In this document: piece by piece, positions 33,396 through 41,688 of the stretch | Layout: the number at the start of each line of letters is the position of its first letter | Position numbering within the stretch: position 1 is the first letter of the stretch | Assembly: GCA_963819905.1 (NCBI GenBank) | Contig: CAWFXP010000005.1 | Span: 186,001 to 250,000 of the forward strand | DNA length: 64,000 nt | DNA from: CAWCQC01 sp963819905 | Lineage (GTDB): Bacteria > Actinomycetota > Thermoleophilia > Gaiellales > Gaiellaceae | Reading direction: 5' to 3' | The notes under the pieces: model-generated | What the model was told of the DNA's origin: nothing | Database searches by the model: none | Seen by the model: only the letters and a program-made list of their open reading frames with translations | Made by a program: the position numbers and the translations under genes

Positions 33396-35851
33396 GCGCG
33401 CGATTCTACGGGCACGCGCTCGCGCTCCTCCTGGAGCTGGACGTCGGGGAGCAGCTCCTCCTCGGGAAGCTGCGGGGGTACGACCCCGAGGGCCGGCGTA
33501 GCCGGGGCAGCCAGGATCCGCCGCCGCTTCCGCCGGCGCAGGTACTCGGCCCCGACATAGCTGCCGAGAACGAGGGCCACCGCGCCCAGCTGGGCCGCGA
33601 CGCCTTCCCAGGTCGGGAACACCCCGAACCACGCGCCGGCCCAGTAGGGAAGCCGGAGCCCGGGGATCGGATGCACGGGCAGCCAGCCGACCACCTGGAA
33701 GACCTGCACCGTCTTCCCGACCATGATCACGAGCACCGCGAGGATCAGGAGACCGGTCAGCTCGAGCATCCGCCGGTGCGGAAGCTTCCGCTGGAGCACC
33801 ATCGTGAGGACTCCGACCAGCGCGACGCCGACGAGTCCGAGCGCCACCCCCTCGACGACACGCCCCACCCCGGCCTCGAGCACGATCGCCTGCAGGAAGA
33901 GCACCGTCTCGAAGCCCTCCCGGTAGACGCTCGTGAAGCCGAGCATCGCCAGCCCGATGACCTGGGCGGCGGCCAGCGAGAGCCCGGCGCCCTTCAGCAG
34001 CGACTTCTTCTTGCCGTGCAGCTCCTGGAGGTGGTCGCTCCAGTACACCTTGTGGAAGAACCAGTTCATGACCAAAAGGAGGACGGCGATCGCGGCCACC
34101 GAGACGATCGCCTCGAGCTTCTCGCCGTAGCGGGTGAGCGAGCCGAGCAGGGTCTTGGCGACGACGAAGGTCGCAACCGATGCGAGGAGCGCCGCGCCCG
34201 CTCCGATGAACATCGGGCGCCGGAAGCGGCGGCGCGCGCCGACCAGCCCCGCGGTGAGCGCGGCCAGGATGAGCACCGCCTCGAGGCCCTCGCGAAAGAC
34301 GATGATCGCCGTGTTCGAGACCACGGCAAACGTGGACTGGGGCCCGGACCCGACGGCAGCCTCCGCCTCGGCGAGCGACTCGTCGAGCGCCGCCAGCGTC
34401 CGGGCGACCTCCTCGGGCGAAGCCTTTCGCTTGATCAGCTGCGCGAGGCCGGGAAGGTCGTCGGCGCCGTACCAGAAGAGCCCCTCCGTGGAGACGAACA
34501 GATCCGGGGCCAGCCCCCGGAGGCGCTGCTCGGGGCCGAACTCGAAGAACGCGTACGCCTCGAGCCTCGCCTGCTCGGCCTTTCCGTACTCGCCTGCCGC
34601 CATGGCCCCCTGCACGCGGTCGAGCGTCGTGCGGATGACGTCGAAGTCGGCGGCGGTCGTCTCCTTCCACTCGTCCGGGAAGGTGGTATCAGCCAGCTCG
34701 AGCGCCTCCTGCGCGAGCGCGTCGATCTCTTCGGGGCTCGCGACCTGCTCGCCGCGCGCCGCCTGGGCGAGCCCGACGCCGATCTCGTCGACGGCCTCGG
34801 TCATCCGTGCGAATGCCTGCGGGTCCCGCTGGACGAGGGCCGACTCGAGGTCTGCGAGGGCCTGTGCAGCGCCGTCGCGGAACGTGATCGCCTCCTGGAT
34901 CTCGAAGTCGAGCGTCACGCGGCCGTCGTCCACCCCGCGGCCGTACTCGACCGGTACGAGCGCGAGGAAGCGGAGGAACTGCCCGGCCCGGCGCTCCGCC
35001 TCCTCGGGCGACAGCGGTGCGGCGCGGAAGCCGGCCAGCTGCTCGTCGACGGTCTCGCGCGCGGCCGCGTACGCAGATGCGTCGCCGGAGAGCGCAGCCT
35101 CGGCGAGCTGGGCGAACGTCGCCGAGAGCGAGCCCGCTGCCTCCTCACCGCGCTGCGAGCCGTATGCGTCGAGCAGGATCGCCGCGTAGCCCGCGGCCAG
35201 GGCCGCTTCCGCGGCGGCCCGGGTTCCGAAGCCCCGGCCGACGTTGTCGTCGGCCGTCTCGAGCGCGGCCCGTAGCCGGGCCTGGTAGGTGTCGAGGAGA
35301 TCGGCACGCACCGCTGCGAGCGCCGCTTGCGCCGTGATCTCGCCCTTCGCGAGCGCTGCCAGCGCGAGCGTCCCGTCGGCTCCGGGGCGCGAGAAGCGCG
35401 TCGGCTTTCTGAACTCCCTGACCAGCAGCCACTGCCCTGCCTGCTTCAGGTCTCCCGCCGCCACGGCGGCCACGACCTCCTGGTACGCGCCGAGGAGCAC
35501 GGCCGCGCGCACATCGGCACGGGCCGCCGCCAGCGCGGCGCCGTCGCCGGCGCGCACCGCGTCGCCCGCGTCGACGATGCCGCTCTCGATCGCCTCCGCC
35601 GCTTCGAGCGCCGTAGGGCGGAGCTCGTCCGAAAGCGCCCGGGCGATCGGATCCGCGTCTTCGAGGACCTGTTCGGCCCCTTTCGAGCCCTCGATGATCA
35701 GCGCCTTCTCGGCATCGCCGAGTGCGCTGCGCAGGTCTGCCGCCTGCTTCCAGGGCGGGGCCTCCGTCGCGCCGGCGGCGAGCGACGGCACGGCGAGGAC
35801 GGCGACGACCAGCCCGAGGGCGAGTCGCAGCCGTTGTCCCGCCGCAGTCAC
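33392..35851 (-). CDS. FTR1-family iron permease with long extracytoplasmic N-terminal region
   Basis: An 819-residue protein. Residues 1-28 look like a signal peptide. Residues ~30-505 are a helical, Ala/Glu-rich region with no membrane segments, and the rest holds about seven transmembrane helices. The two FTR1 iron-binding motifs REGLE (about residue 520) and REGFE (about 645) are intact. FTR1 proteins carry ferric or ferrous iron with a partner oxidase or EfeO. The large N-terminal region resembles the helical part seen in some bacterial FTR1 fusions and may bind iron outside the cell. GTG start three bases after the efeO-like stop. Confidence 0.9.
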   Translation of the reverse strand: MTAAGQRLRLALGLVVAVLAVPSLAAGATEAPPWKQAADLRSALGDAEKALIIEGSKGAEQVLEDADPIARALSDELRPTALEAAEAIESGIVDAGDAVRAGDGAALAAARADVRAAVLLGAYQEVVAAVAAGDLKQAGQWLLVREFRKPTRFSRPGADGTLALAALAKGEITAQAALAAVRADLLDTYQARLRAALETADDNVGRGFGTRAAAEAALAAGYAAILLDAYGSQRGEEAAGSLSATFAQLAEAALSGDASAYAAARETVDEQLAGFRAAPLSPEEAERRAGQFLRFLALVPVEYGRGVDDGRVTLDFEIQEAITFRDGAAQALADLESALVQRDPQAFARMTEAVDEIGVGLAQAARGEQVASPEEIDALAQEALELADTTFPDEWKETTAADFDVIRTTLDRVQGAMAAGEYGKAEQARLEAYAFFEFGPEQRLRGLAPDLFVSTEGLFWYGADDLPGLAQLIKRKASPEEVARTLAALDESLAEAEAAVGSGPQSTFAVVSNTAIIVFREGLEAVLILAALTAGLVGARRRFRRPMFIGAGAALLASVATFVVAKTLLGSLTRYGEKLEAIVSVAAIAVLLLVMNWFFHKVYWSDHLQELHGKKKSLLKGAGLSLAAAQVIGLAMLGFTSVYREGFETVLFLQAIVLEAGVGRVVEGVALGLVGVALVGVLTMVLQRKLPHRRMLELTGLLILAVLVIMVGKTVQVFQVVGWLPVHPIPGLRLPYWAGAWFGVFPTWEGVAAQLGAVALVLGSYVGAEYLRRRKRRRILAAPATPALGVVPPQLPEEELLPDVQLQEERERVPVESRA

Positions 35852-35854
35852 CGG

Positions 35855-36994
35855 TTACTGGTCGATCGGGATCCCGAGCTGAGCTGCTGCCTGCGACACC
35901 TGCCCGGCGATCGCCGTCGCGCGCTCCTGCGCCTCGTTTCCGAGCGTGTCCGCCTCCTCGGGCGTGAACGCGTTGCCTGCCTGCTCCTGCTCGTGGAGGT
36001 CGCCGATGAACGCGATCAGGTCGTCGAGCTCCTGCGCGGTCTGCTGGCTCTGGGCCGCATCGGCGGTGGCCACCAGCGGCCCCACGCCCTGGTAGATCAC
36101 GTCCAGACCGCTGAGGATGTCGCGGATGTCGGAGAGCCGCGAGACGACGTTGAACGACTCCGAGGTGGCCTGGTCGCCCTGGACGAAGCGCGACTCCTTC
36201 CACTGCCCGAAGTACTCGCTCATGGTCGGAACCATCACGACCAGGGCGGTGAACGCATCCGAGTCTGCCGGCGTCCAGGCCTCTGCGTCGGCGCCGAGCT
36301 CGCCCGCGTAGCGATCGAAGGCCTCGGCCGAGGCGAGGAGCAGGCCGGCGTCGGGCAGCACCTCGCCGAAGGTCTCCTGACCGTCACCGTCGAGATCGAC
36401 GGGCGTCGAGGGATGGCCGAGCTCCTCCGGTACCGTTCCCCAGAGCGCGCCCTCGGTCAGATTGAAGAGGTTTCCAGGCTGCTTCAGCACGGTGCCGTCG
36501 GGCAGCGTCAGGTCGAACGGGACAGCGCTCTCGGGATCCTCGGCGGCGCTCGAGCCCGCGTCGAGGATCACGTCGTACTCCGAGAGGGACGGCGTCCCGG
36601 CGACGACGCCTTCGACGCGCTCGTAGTAGGGATTGCCCTCCACCCAGCCGTCCTTCAGCTGCTGCAGGATCGGCGCGACCTCGTCGCCGCTCTCGGCCCA
36701 CAGGGCCTCGTAGTCGAAGCCGGCCGCCTCGGCGAGCGCGTAGTACTCGGCCGCAGCGGCCTGAAACTCGGTCGTGAAGCCGGTGAGGAGGTTCGTGTGC
36801 TCGAGCAGATACTCCTTGACGCCCGCCAGGTCGGCGCTCGCCGGCTGCGCGGCGGTGGCCGTCGTCTGCGCCGCCTGCGTCGAGGCCTGGCCCGATTCGT
36901 CGGACGAGCCGCCGCACCCGGCGGCCACGCCGGCCGCCAGGACGAGTGCCGCGCCCGCGATCGCCCTTCTCGCTGTCGTCCTCTGCACGTGCAT
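35855..36994 (-). CDS. EfeO/imelysin-like iron-uptake lipoprotein
   Basis: A 379-residue exported lipoprotein. The signal peptide ends in the lipobox VAAGC, then a Ser/Thr/Gln-rich linker of ~30 residues leads to an all-helical domain. I base the EfeO/imelysin call mainly on the helical composition and on the FTR1 gene three bases downstream, because a canonical HxxE motif is only weakly recognisable. EfeO-type proteins pass iron to the FTR1 channel. The ATG at 36994 has an AAGGAG site nine bases upstream. A farther ATG at 37012 is possible. The palindrome at 37012-37029 overlaps the promoter, suggesting iron-dependent repression. Confidence 0.68.
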   Translation of the reverse strand: MHVQRTTARRAIAGAALVLAAGVAAGCGGSSDESGQASTQAAQTTATAAQPASADLAGVKEYLLEHTNLLTGFTTEFQAAAAEYYALAEAAGFDYEALWAESGDEVAPILQQLKDGWVEGNPYYERVEGVVAGTPSLSEYDVILDAGSSAAEDPESAVPFDLTLPDGTVLKQPGNLFNLTEGALWGTVPEELGHPSTPVDLDGDGQETFGEVLPDAGLLLASAEAFDRYAGELGADAEAWTPADSDAFTALVVMVPTMSEYFGQWKESRFVQGDQATSESFNVVSRLSDIRDILSGLDVIYQGVGPLVATADAAQSQQTAQELDDLIAFIGDLHEQEQAGNAFTPEEADTLGNEAQERATAIAGQVSQAAAQLGIPIDQ

Positions 36995-37011
36995 TCGCTT
37001 CCACTCCTTCA

Positions 37012-37029
37012 TGTAAGGGTCACCTTATA
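37012..37029. promoter_or_regulatory. Operator-like palindrome upstream of the iron-uptake operon
   Basis: TGTAAGGGTCACCTTATA is an imperfect palindrome (arms TAAGG and CCTTA). Read on the minus strand it includes TATAAG, which could be the -10 of the operon, so a bound repressor would block RNA polymerase. The half-site resembles that of DtxR/IdeR-family iron repressors, whose boxes carry AGGTTAG-type arms. The regulator identity is inferred. Confidence 0.6.
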
Positions 37030-37218
37030 CCAGCTGTGTGCTCGGCCTGCCCTCGACTGTTCTCACGGTGCGACCGGAGGGCAGAGCTCACGGAGAAGCT
37101 CCTCGAGGAGGCACGAAGCGCCGATCCGCGAGGCCACCGTCCTCACGCGCTCGACGAGCACGGACGAGCGAGACGGCGAAGCACGCCGAGCGGATCCCGT
37201 TGTCGGTGGCGCCCGACA

Positions 37219-37236
37219 TGTAAGGGTAACCTTACA
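37219..37236. promoter_or_regulatory. Operator-like palindrome upstream of the SCO gene
   Basis: TGTAAGGGTAACCTTACA has 7-base perfect arms (TGTAAGG / CCTTACA) around a four-base centre. It is nearly identical to the element at 37012-37029, so the same regulator probably controls both divergent transcripts. Confidence 0.65.
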
Positions 37237-37321
37237 GCTAGGCAGCCAAGGTAAGCAAGGAGGACCTTACTTCCGAATGAAGGTCGTCCTTATGAGCTGC
37301 TGCTGACGGGTGTCGCGGAGA

Positions 37322-37945
37322 ATGGAGGCGATGCGCCTTCGGATCGCGCTGATCGCCCTCGCCGCCGTCGCCGCCGCCGGGCTGGCGTTCGGTATCGTCC
37401 TCGCCCGCGACTCCACGCCCGCAGAGGGAGCGTTCACCGGCAGCATCCCGCCCGAGGGCATCGTCCTCCCGTCGTTCGACCTGCCGGACGTGGACGGCGG
37501 GCGGCTCTCCTCGGACGAGCTCGGCGGGAAGGTCGCGCTCGTCACCTTCCTCGACAGCCAGTGCACCGACGCCTGCCCGATCGTCGCCGCGCAGCTCGCC
37601 GACGGGCTCGCGCAGCTGACCGCGGAGGAACGCGAGCAGGTCGTCGCGCTCGCCATCTCGACGGATCCCGAGGAGGACACGCCCGAGGCCGTGCGCGCGT
37701 TGCTCGAGCCCCAGGGCGCGCTGGGCGCGATCCGCTACCTGGTGGGCCCCGTCGAGGTGCTGCGGCCGCTCTGGGCCGAGTTCGCGATCGCGACGACGCT
37801 CGACTCGGGCGACGACACCCTCCACTCCGCCCCCGTCCGGATCTACGACCGGGACGGGGTCTGGGTCTCGACCCTCCGCCCTCGCGCCGACCTGACACCC
37901 GGAAACGTCGCGCACGACGTCCGGGCGGCGCTTCAGAGCTCCTGA
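37322..37945 (+). CDS. SCO1/SenC-family copper-binding thioredoxin-fold protein
   Basis: A 207-residue membrane-anchored protein with one N-terminal hydrophobic segment (about residues 8-27) and a thioredoxin fold. The copper ligands are C81 and C85 in SQCTDAC and H168 in DTLHSAP, the usual CxxxC plus distal His of SCO proteins that load copper into the CuA site of cytochrome oxidase. In place of the more common CPxxC it has CTDAC, but the spacing is correct. ATG 37322 is chosen over a GTG at 37310. Position downstream of an iron-type palindrome suggests metal-linked control. Confidence 0.87.
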   Translation: MEAMRLRIALIALAAVAAAGLAFGIVLARDSTPAEGAFTGSIPPEGIVLPSFDLPDVDGGRLSSDELGGKVALVTFLDSQCTDACPIVAAQLADGLAQLTAEEREQVVALAISTDPEEDTPEAVRALLEPQGALGAIRYLVGPVEVLRPLWAEFAIATTLDSGDDTLHSAPVRIYDRDGVWVSTLRPRADLTPGNVAHDVRAALQSS

Positions 37946-38099
37946 CCGACCGCTCACGCGCTGATCCGAACGCGTGGGGCGCCGTCCGGCAAGGACGCAG
38001 GGAGCGCGCGTATCCGGAGGGATACGGGCGCGACCGAGGACACAGCCGGGCGGTGTCACACGGGGTCGGGCAGTCCGTGCCGCGGTCGGTCAGGAGCTC
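37936..38099. repeat. 164-base unit bounded by perfect 18-base inverted repeats
   Basis: GAGCTCCTGACCGACCGC at 37936-37953 is repeated in exact inverted form at 38082-38099. Each arm contains the stop codon of one of the two convergent genes: both end AGC TCC TGA and continue CCGACCGC. Between the arms are a hairpin GTATCC-GGAG-GGATAC (38010-38025) and smaller paired blocks such as GTCC/GGAC. It may be a shared bidirectional terminator, a structured RNA or a mobile-element-like unit. Confidence 0.75.
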
Positions 38100-39418
38100 G
38101 AAAGCTCCTGAAAGGCGACGAGCGTCTCGCGGGCGGCTTCGACGCCCAGCGGGACGTAGCGGGCGAGAAGCCGTTCGTTCGGCGAGTGCAGGTTGTTGCC
38201 GGGGACCGCGAAGCCGGTCAGCACGGTCGGGATGCCCTTCTGGAGAAGCGCCGGAATCATCGGGATCGAACCGCCGGACCGGACGAGCAACGGGCGACGG
38301 CCGATCACGCGCTCGAACGCGTCCCGTGCCAGCCGGACGGCTGCCGAGTCGGCCGGCACCAGGCCCGGCTCGGAGCTGGCCCAGCGCTCGACCTCGAGCG
38401 TCGTGCCCGCCGGTGCGGCGCCGCGAAGGATCCGCTCGAACGCTTCTGCGATCTGCTCGGCGCTCTGGCCCGGCGCCAGCCGGATCGAGACGTTCGCCCG
38501 CGCCTCGGCCGGGATGATCGTCTTGTGCAGATCCGGTGAGCCCGCCGCGATGCCGTTGACGTCGACCGCCGGGCCGCAGCCGGTCCGGAGGTAGAGCTCG
38601 GCGCCGGCGGACTCGTCGAGCGGGACCGCGCCCTCCCGGGCGAGCACCTCGGCGCCCGGGGTCAGTGCCTTCCAGGAGTCGCGCTCCTCGGCCGAGGGCT
38701 CGGCCACGCCGGCGCGCAGCTCCTGCGGGACGGCCGTCACCGCAGCCAGCGACGCGGTCAGGGCATGGATCGCGTTCAGCGCCGCCCCGCCGTAGATGCC
38801 CGAGTGCAGGTCCCGCTCGCCCGTGCGGGCCGTGACGTGGAAATAGCAGATGCCGCGCGTCGCGATGTCGAAGGCCGGCACGTCGATCTCCGGCATCCCG
38901 CTGTCGAAGACGAGGCAGGCGGCCGCGCCGCGCTCGTCCGCGACCAGGTAGTCGACGACCGAGTGGCCACCGGTCTCCTCCTCGCCGTCGCAGACGATCC
39001 GGACGTTCACGGGCAGCGCGCCCTCGGCGGCGAGGAGCGCGGCCGCCTTGAGGAGGAGGTACAGGTTGCCCTTGTCGTCGACCGTTCCGCGGCCGTAGAG
39101 CCAGCCGTCGCGGATCTCCGGCTCGAACGGAGGTGAGTCCCAGAGCGCGAGGTCGCCGGGGCTCTGCACGTCGAAGTGCCCGTAGAGGAGCACCGTGGGC
39201 GCAGCCTCCGCCCGCTGCGATGCCCGGATCTCGCCGACGGCGAGCGGATGGGTGTCCGTCTCGACGAGCGCGCAGCCGCCGCCCGCCGCGGTCACGAAGT
39301 CGCAGACCCACTGCCCGGCCGCGCGCACGTCTGCCCCGTGCGCCGGATCGGCGCTCACGCTCGGGATGCGGAGCCAGTCGCCGAGCTCGTCGAGCCAGGC
39401 CGGATCGAGATCGTTCAC
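38090..39418 (-). CDS. M20-family dipeptidase
   Basis: A 442-residue zinc peptidase of the carnosinase/CNDP type. Metal ligands appear in LLYGHFDVQ (His), GTVDDKGN (bridging Asp) and VCDGEEETGG (catalytic Glu-Glu). The protein is longer than ArgE/DapE because of the expected lid-domain insertion. ITG-like substrates cannot be specified beyond small peptides. TAGTCT, overlapping the stop codon of the sigma factor gene, lies six bases before the GTG start, so it may have its own promoter as well as read-through from rpoD. Confidence 0.9.
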   Translation of the reverse strand: MNDLDPAWLDELGDWLRIPSVSADPAHGADVRAAGQWVCDFVTAAGGGCALVETDTHPLAVGEIRASQRAEAAPTVLLYGHFDVQSPGDLALWDSPPFEPEIRDGWLYGRGTVDDKGNLYLLLKAAALLAAEGALPVNVRIVCDGEEETGGHSVVDYLVADERGAAACLVFDSGMPEIDVPAFDIATRGICYFHVTARTGERDLHSGIYGGAALNAIHALTASLAAVTAVPQELRAGVAEPSAEERDSWKALTPGAEVLAREGAVPLDESAGAELYLRTGCGPAVDVNGIAAGSPDLHKTIIPAEARANVSIRLAPGQSAEQIAEAFERILRGAAPAGTTLEVERWASSEPGLVPADSAAVRLARDAFERVIGRRPLLVRSGGSIPMIPALLQKGIPTVLTGFAVPGNNLHSPNERLLARYVPLGVEAARETLVAFQELSSS

Positions 39419-39427
39419 GATCCGAGA

Positions 39428-40471
39428 CTATGCGACGCCGCGAAGCTTCTGCGCCTCTGCCAGCGCCTGGAGCTTCCGCAGGCTCTGGTGCTCGATCTGA
39501 CGGACCCGCTCACGGGTCACGCTGAACGACCGGCCGACCTCGTCGAGCGTGCGCGGCGGCTCGCCGTCGAGCCCGTAGCGCATCTCGAGCACGCGGCGCT
39601 CGCGGTAGGACAGCATCCCGAGCGCTCGCCGGAGCGTCTCCTGGCGCATCGTCAGCTCCGCTGCCTCCTCGGGCCGCGGCACCGTCTGGTCGGCGATGAA
39701 GTGGCCGAACTCCGACTCGTCCTCGTCGCCGACTGGCTTCTCGAGCGAGACGGGAGCCTGCGCACTGCGACGGATCTGCTCGACCTCCTCGATCGGCAGC
39801 GACACCTCGCGCGCGATCTCGGCGGCAGTCGGATCGCGCCCCAGCTCGCCAAGGAGCTTCCGCTCGGTGCGGGCGATCTTGTTCAGCTTCTCGACGACGT
39901 GGACGGGCATCCTGATCGTCCGCCCCTTGTCGGCGAGCGCCCGCGCCACCGCCTGGCGGATCCACCAGGTCGCGTAGGTCGAAAACTTGAAGCCGCGCCG
40001 GTAGTCGAACTTCTCGGCCGCGCGCACCAGCCCGATCGTTCCCTCCTGGATCAGGTCGAGAAAGGGCAGGCCCTGGTTGCGGTAGTTCTTCGCGATCGAG
40101 ACGACGAGCCGCAGGTTCGCGGCCACCATCTGCTGCTTCGCGAGATGGTCGCCTCGCTCGATCCGCTTCGAGAGCTCGACCTCCTGGGCGGCCGTCAGGA
40201 GCGGCACCTTGCCGATGTCCTTGAGGAAGAGCTGGAGCGCGTCGGTGGAGACCTCCTTGAGGCCGTAGTCCAGAGGCAGCGCGTCGGCCGGGCTCTGGGC
40301 TGCGTCGTCGACGACGTCGATCTGGAGCTCCTGGAGGACGTCGTAGAACTCGTCGATCTCGGCAGGCTCGAGGCCCATCTCGTCCAGGGCGAGCGACACC
40401 TCTTCGGTCGTGAGGAAGCCGGCCTCCTGGCCCTGGCGAACGAGTGCGTCGGCTCCGTCGTGCTCGAGCAT
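39428..40471 (-). CDS. rpoD: Primary sigma-70 RNA polymerase sigma factor
   Basis: A 347-residue group 1 (or closely related group 2) sigma factor. Region 1.1-like sequence is at the N-terminus (residues ~10-50, acidic), region 1.2 begins DALQLFLKDIGKVPLL, and region 2 includes NLRLVVSIAKNYRNQGLPFLDLIQEG and FDYRRGFKFSTYATWWIRQAV. Region 4 ends TLDEVGRSFSVTRERVRQIEHQSLRKL, the -35-binding helix-turn-helix. Non-conserved insert between 1.2 and 2 is absent. A GGAGG site sits seven bases before the ATG, and a good promoter is at 40506-40534, so this gene, unlike most here, has a leader. Confidence 0.94.
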   Translation of the reverse strand: MLEHDGADALVRQGQEAGFLTTEEVSLALDEMGLEPAEIDEFYDVLQELQIDVVDDAAQSPADALPLDYGLKEVSTDALQLFLKDIGKVPLLTAAQEVELSKRIERGDHLAKQQMVAANLRLVVSIAKNYRNQGLPFLDLIQEGTIGLVRAAEKFDYRRGFKFSTYATWWIRQAVARALADKGRTIRMPVHVVEKLNKIARTERKLLGELGRDPTAAEIAREVSLPIEEVEQIRRSAQAPVSLEKPVGDEDESEFGHFIADQTVPRPEEAAELTMRQETLRRALGMLSYRERRVLEMRYGLDGEPPRTLDEVGRSFSVTRERVRQIEHQSLRKLQALAEAQKLRGVA

Positions 40472-40505
40472 TCAGCTCCCTCCGAGCGAAGCACGCCCTT
40501 GTTTG

Positions 40506-40534
40506 ACCGTAGCCCCGCGGTTCCTGCGTGTCAA
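40506..40534 (-). promoter_or_regulatory. Sigma-70 promoter of rpoD
   Basis: On the minus strand TTGACA (40534-40529), a 17-base spacer and TACGGT (40511-40506) form the best two-part promoter found in the window. It lies about 35 bases upstream of the rpoD ATG, leaving room for a leader with a ribosome-binding site. Confidence 0.75.
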
Positions 40535-40625
40535 CGCGCACATAGTGACGACTTCCCCTCGACGCCGGTGCGACTTTCGCATCTGAATCGGACGGCGCGG
40601 AACACCGCTTGTTAGCGCGGCGCGA

Positions 40626-41621
40626 TCAGCCTGACGCCGCTACGTCGAGGCGCTCGAGCAGCTCGCCCGCCTGGCGGGCGTAGATCGAGCCCGGCGCCGC
40701 CTCGGCTGCGGCCCGAAGGTGCTCGCGTGCCTCGGCGACCTGGCTCAGCCAGAGAAGCGCCAGTCCGAGGTGAAAGCGGACGACGGCGGCGCCGGGATTG
40801 GCCGCCGACAGCGGACCGAGGCGCGAGAACGCCTGCGAGGGATCGTCCTTCGTGAAGCGGGCTAGGGCGGCCGCCGTCCTGGCCTCGACGCTCCCGGGGT
40901 CGAGCTCGACCGCTCGATCGAACGCCGCCGCGGCGGATAGCGGCCGCCCTGCGCGCTGGAGCGTGACGCCGTACCGGATCCACGCCTCGGCCTCGTCGCT
41001 TCCGGCCGCACGCCGCTCGAGCTCGTTGAGCTGTTCCAGATGCTCGAGCTCCTCGATATCGATCGGAATCGCGGCGGACGGTACGAAGAACGGTCGCCCC
41101 TCCGGCATCTCCGGGTGAAGCAGGCTCTCGGCCCTGATGGCCGCCGCGGAATCCGGCTCGACCTCGAGCGCCTTCCGCCAGGCCGCCGAGGCGGCGCCGT
41201 TCTCACGAAGCCAGAAGCGGGCGAGGCCGACGTGGAGCTGCACGAGCGCGCTGCCCGGATGCTCGCGCGCGAGCGCCTCGAGAGCGGCGACCGTACCGTC
41301 CGGCCAGCGCGCGAGCGCAGCGCCGACGGCCGCGTAGAGCGATTCCGGGTCGTCGGCCAGCACCTGCTCGAAGCGGGCGAGAGCCTGTTCGCGGTCGCCC
41401 TCCTGATAGAGACGGACTGCGTTCTGGAGGCGAACTGCGACCGCCTCGTCCCGCACGAGGAAGTCGAGCGCGAGCGGAGGGGCCCCCTGGCGCGGCCCCG
41501 TCTCCGAGGCGGCCGCCGGCTCCCCTTCGCCGCGTCCGGTCCAGGCGACCGCCGCCGCGACGCCGGCCGCGGCAACGCACGCGGCGGCCACCGCTGCGTA
41601 GACGCGCGCACGGGAAGACAC
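40626..41621 (-). CDS. Membrane-anchored TPR-repeat protein
   Basis: A 331-residue protein with one N-terminal hydrophobic anchor (residues ~7-27) and an extracytoplasmic part of tetratricopeptide repeats. Recognisable TPR helices include LYQEGDREQALARFEQVLADDPES and AAAAFDRAVELDPGSVEARTAAALARF, plus a third set ending PGSIYARQAGELL. Such proteins usually serve as scaffolds, for example in envelope assembly or cytochrome maturation. TACGGT lies six bases before the GTG start. The divergent sulfur operon begins 67 bases away. Confidence 0.8.
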   Translation of the reverse strand: MSSRARVYAAVAAACVAAAGVAAAVAWTGRGEGEPAAASETGPRQGAPPLALDFLVRDEAVAVRLQNAVRLYQEGDREQALARFEQVLADDPESLYAAVGAALARWPDGTVAALEALAREHPGSALVQLHVGLARFWLRENGAASAAWRKALEVEPDSAAAIRAESLLHPEMPEGRPFFVPSAAIPIDIEELEHLEQLNELERRAAGSDEAEAWIRYGVTLQRAGRPLSAAAAFDRAVELDPGSVEARTAAALARFTKDDPSQAFSRLGPLSAANPGAAVVRFHLGLALLWLSQVAEAREHLRAAAEAAPGSIYARQAGELLERLDVAASG

Positions 41622-41672
41622 CGCCCCACCGTAGCGTTAGGGATCCGTGCCGGGTAAGGTTCTGGCGCTCGC

Positions 41673-41678
41673 TATACT
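41673..41678 (+). promoter_or_regulatory. -10 element for the cysteine-synthesis operon
   Basis: TATACT lies ten bases before the ATG at 41689. The predicted transcription start is only a few bases before the start codon, so the mRNA has at most a very short leader. Confidence 0.5.
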
Positions 41679-41688
41679 CTTGAAAGCA

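Larger units (their letters stand above)
36995..37321. other. 327-base divergent regulatory region of the iron operon and the SCO gene
   Basis: The space between divergent efeO-like and SCO-like genes contains two strong palindromes (37012-37029 and 37219-37236) and further AAGG/CCTT half-sites at 37248-37272 and 37278-37294. The middle (37040-37210) shows no credible gene, repeat or RNA. Confidence 0.6.

Noticed and set aside
33395..34670. Longer form of the threonine aldolase
   Set aside because: The N-terminal part is an alternate frame of the FTR1 permease, and the aldolase begins at its usual IDLRSDT motif.
38010..38025. Hairpin as a simple intrinsic terminator of the SCO gene
   Set aside because: It has no U-tract and sits in the middle of a symmetric 164-base unit, so it is better described as part of that element.
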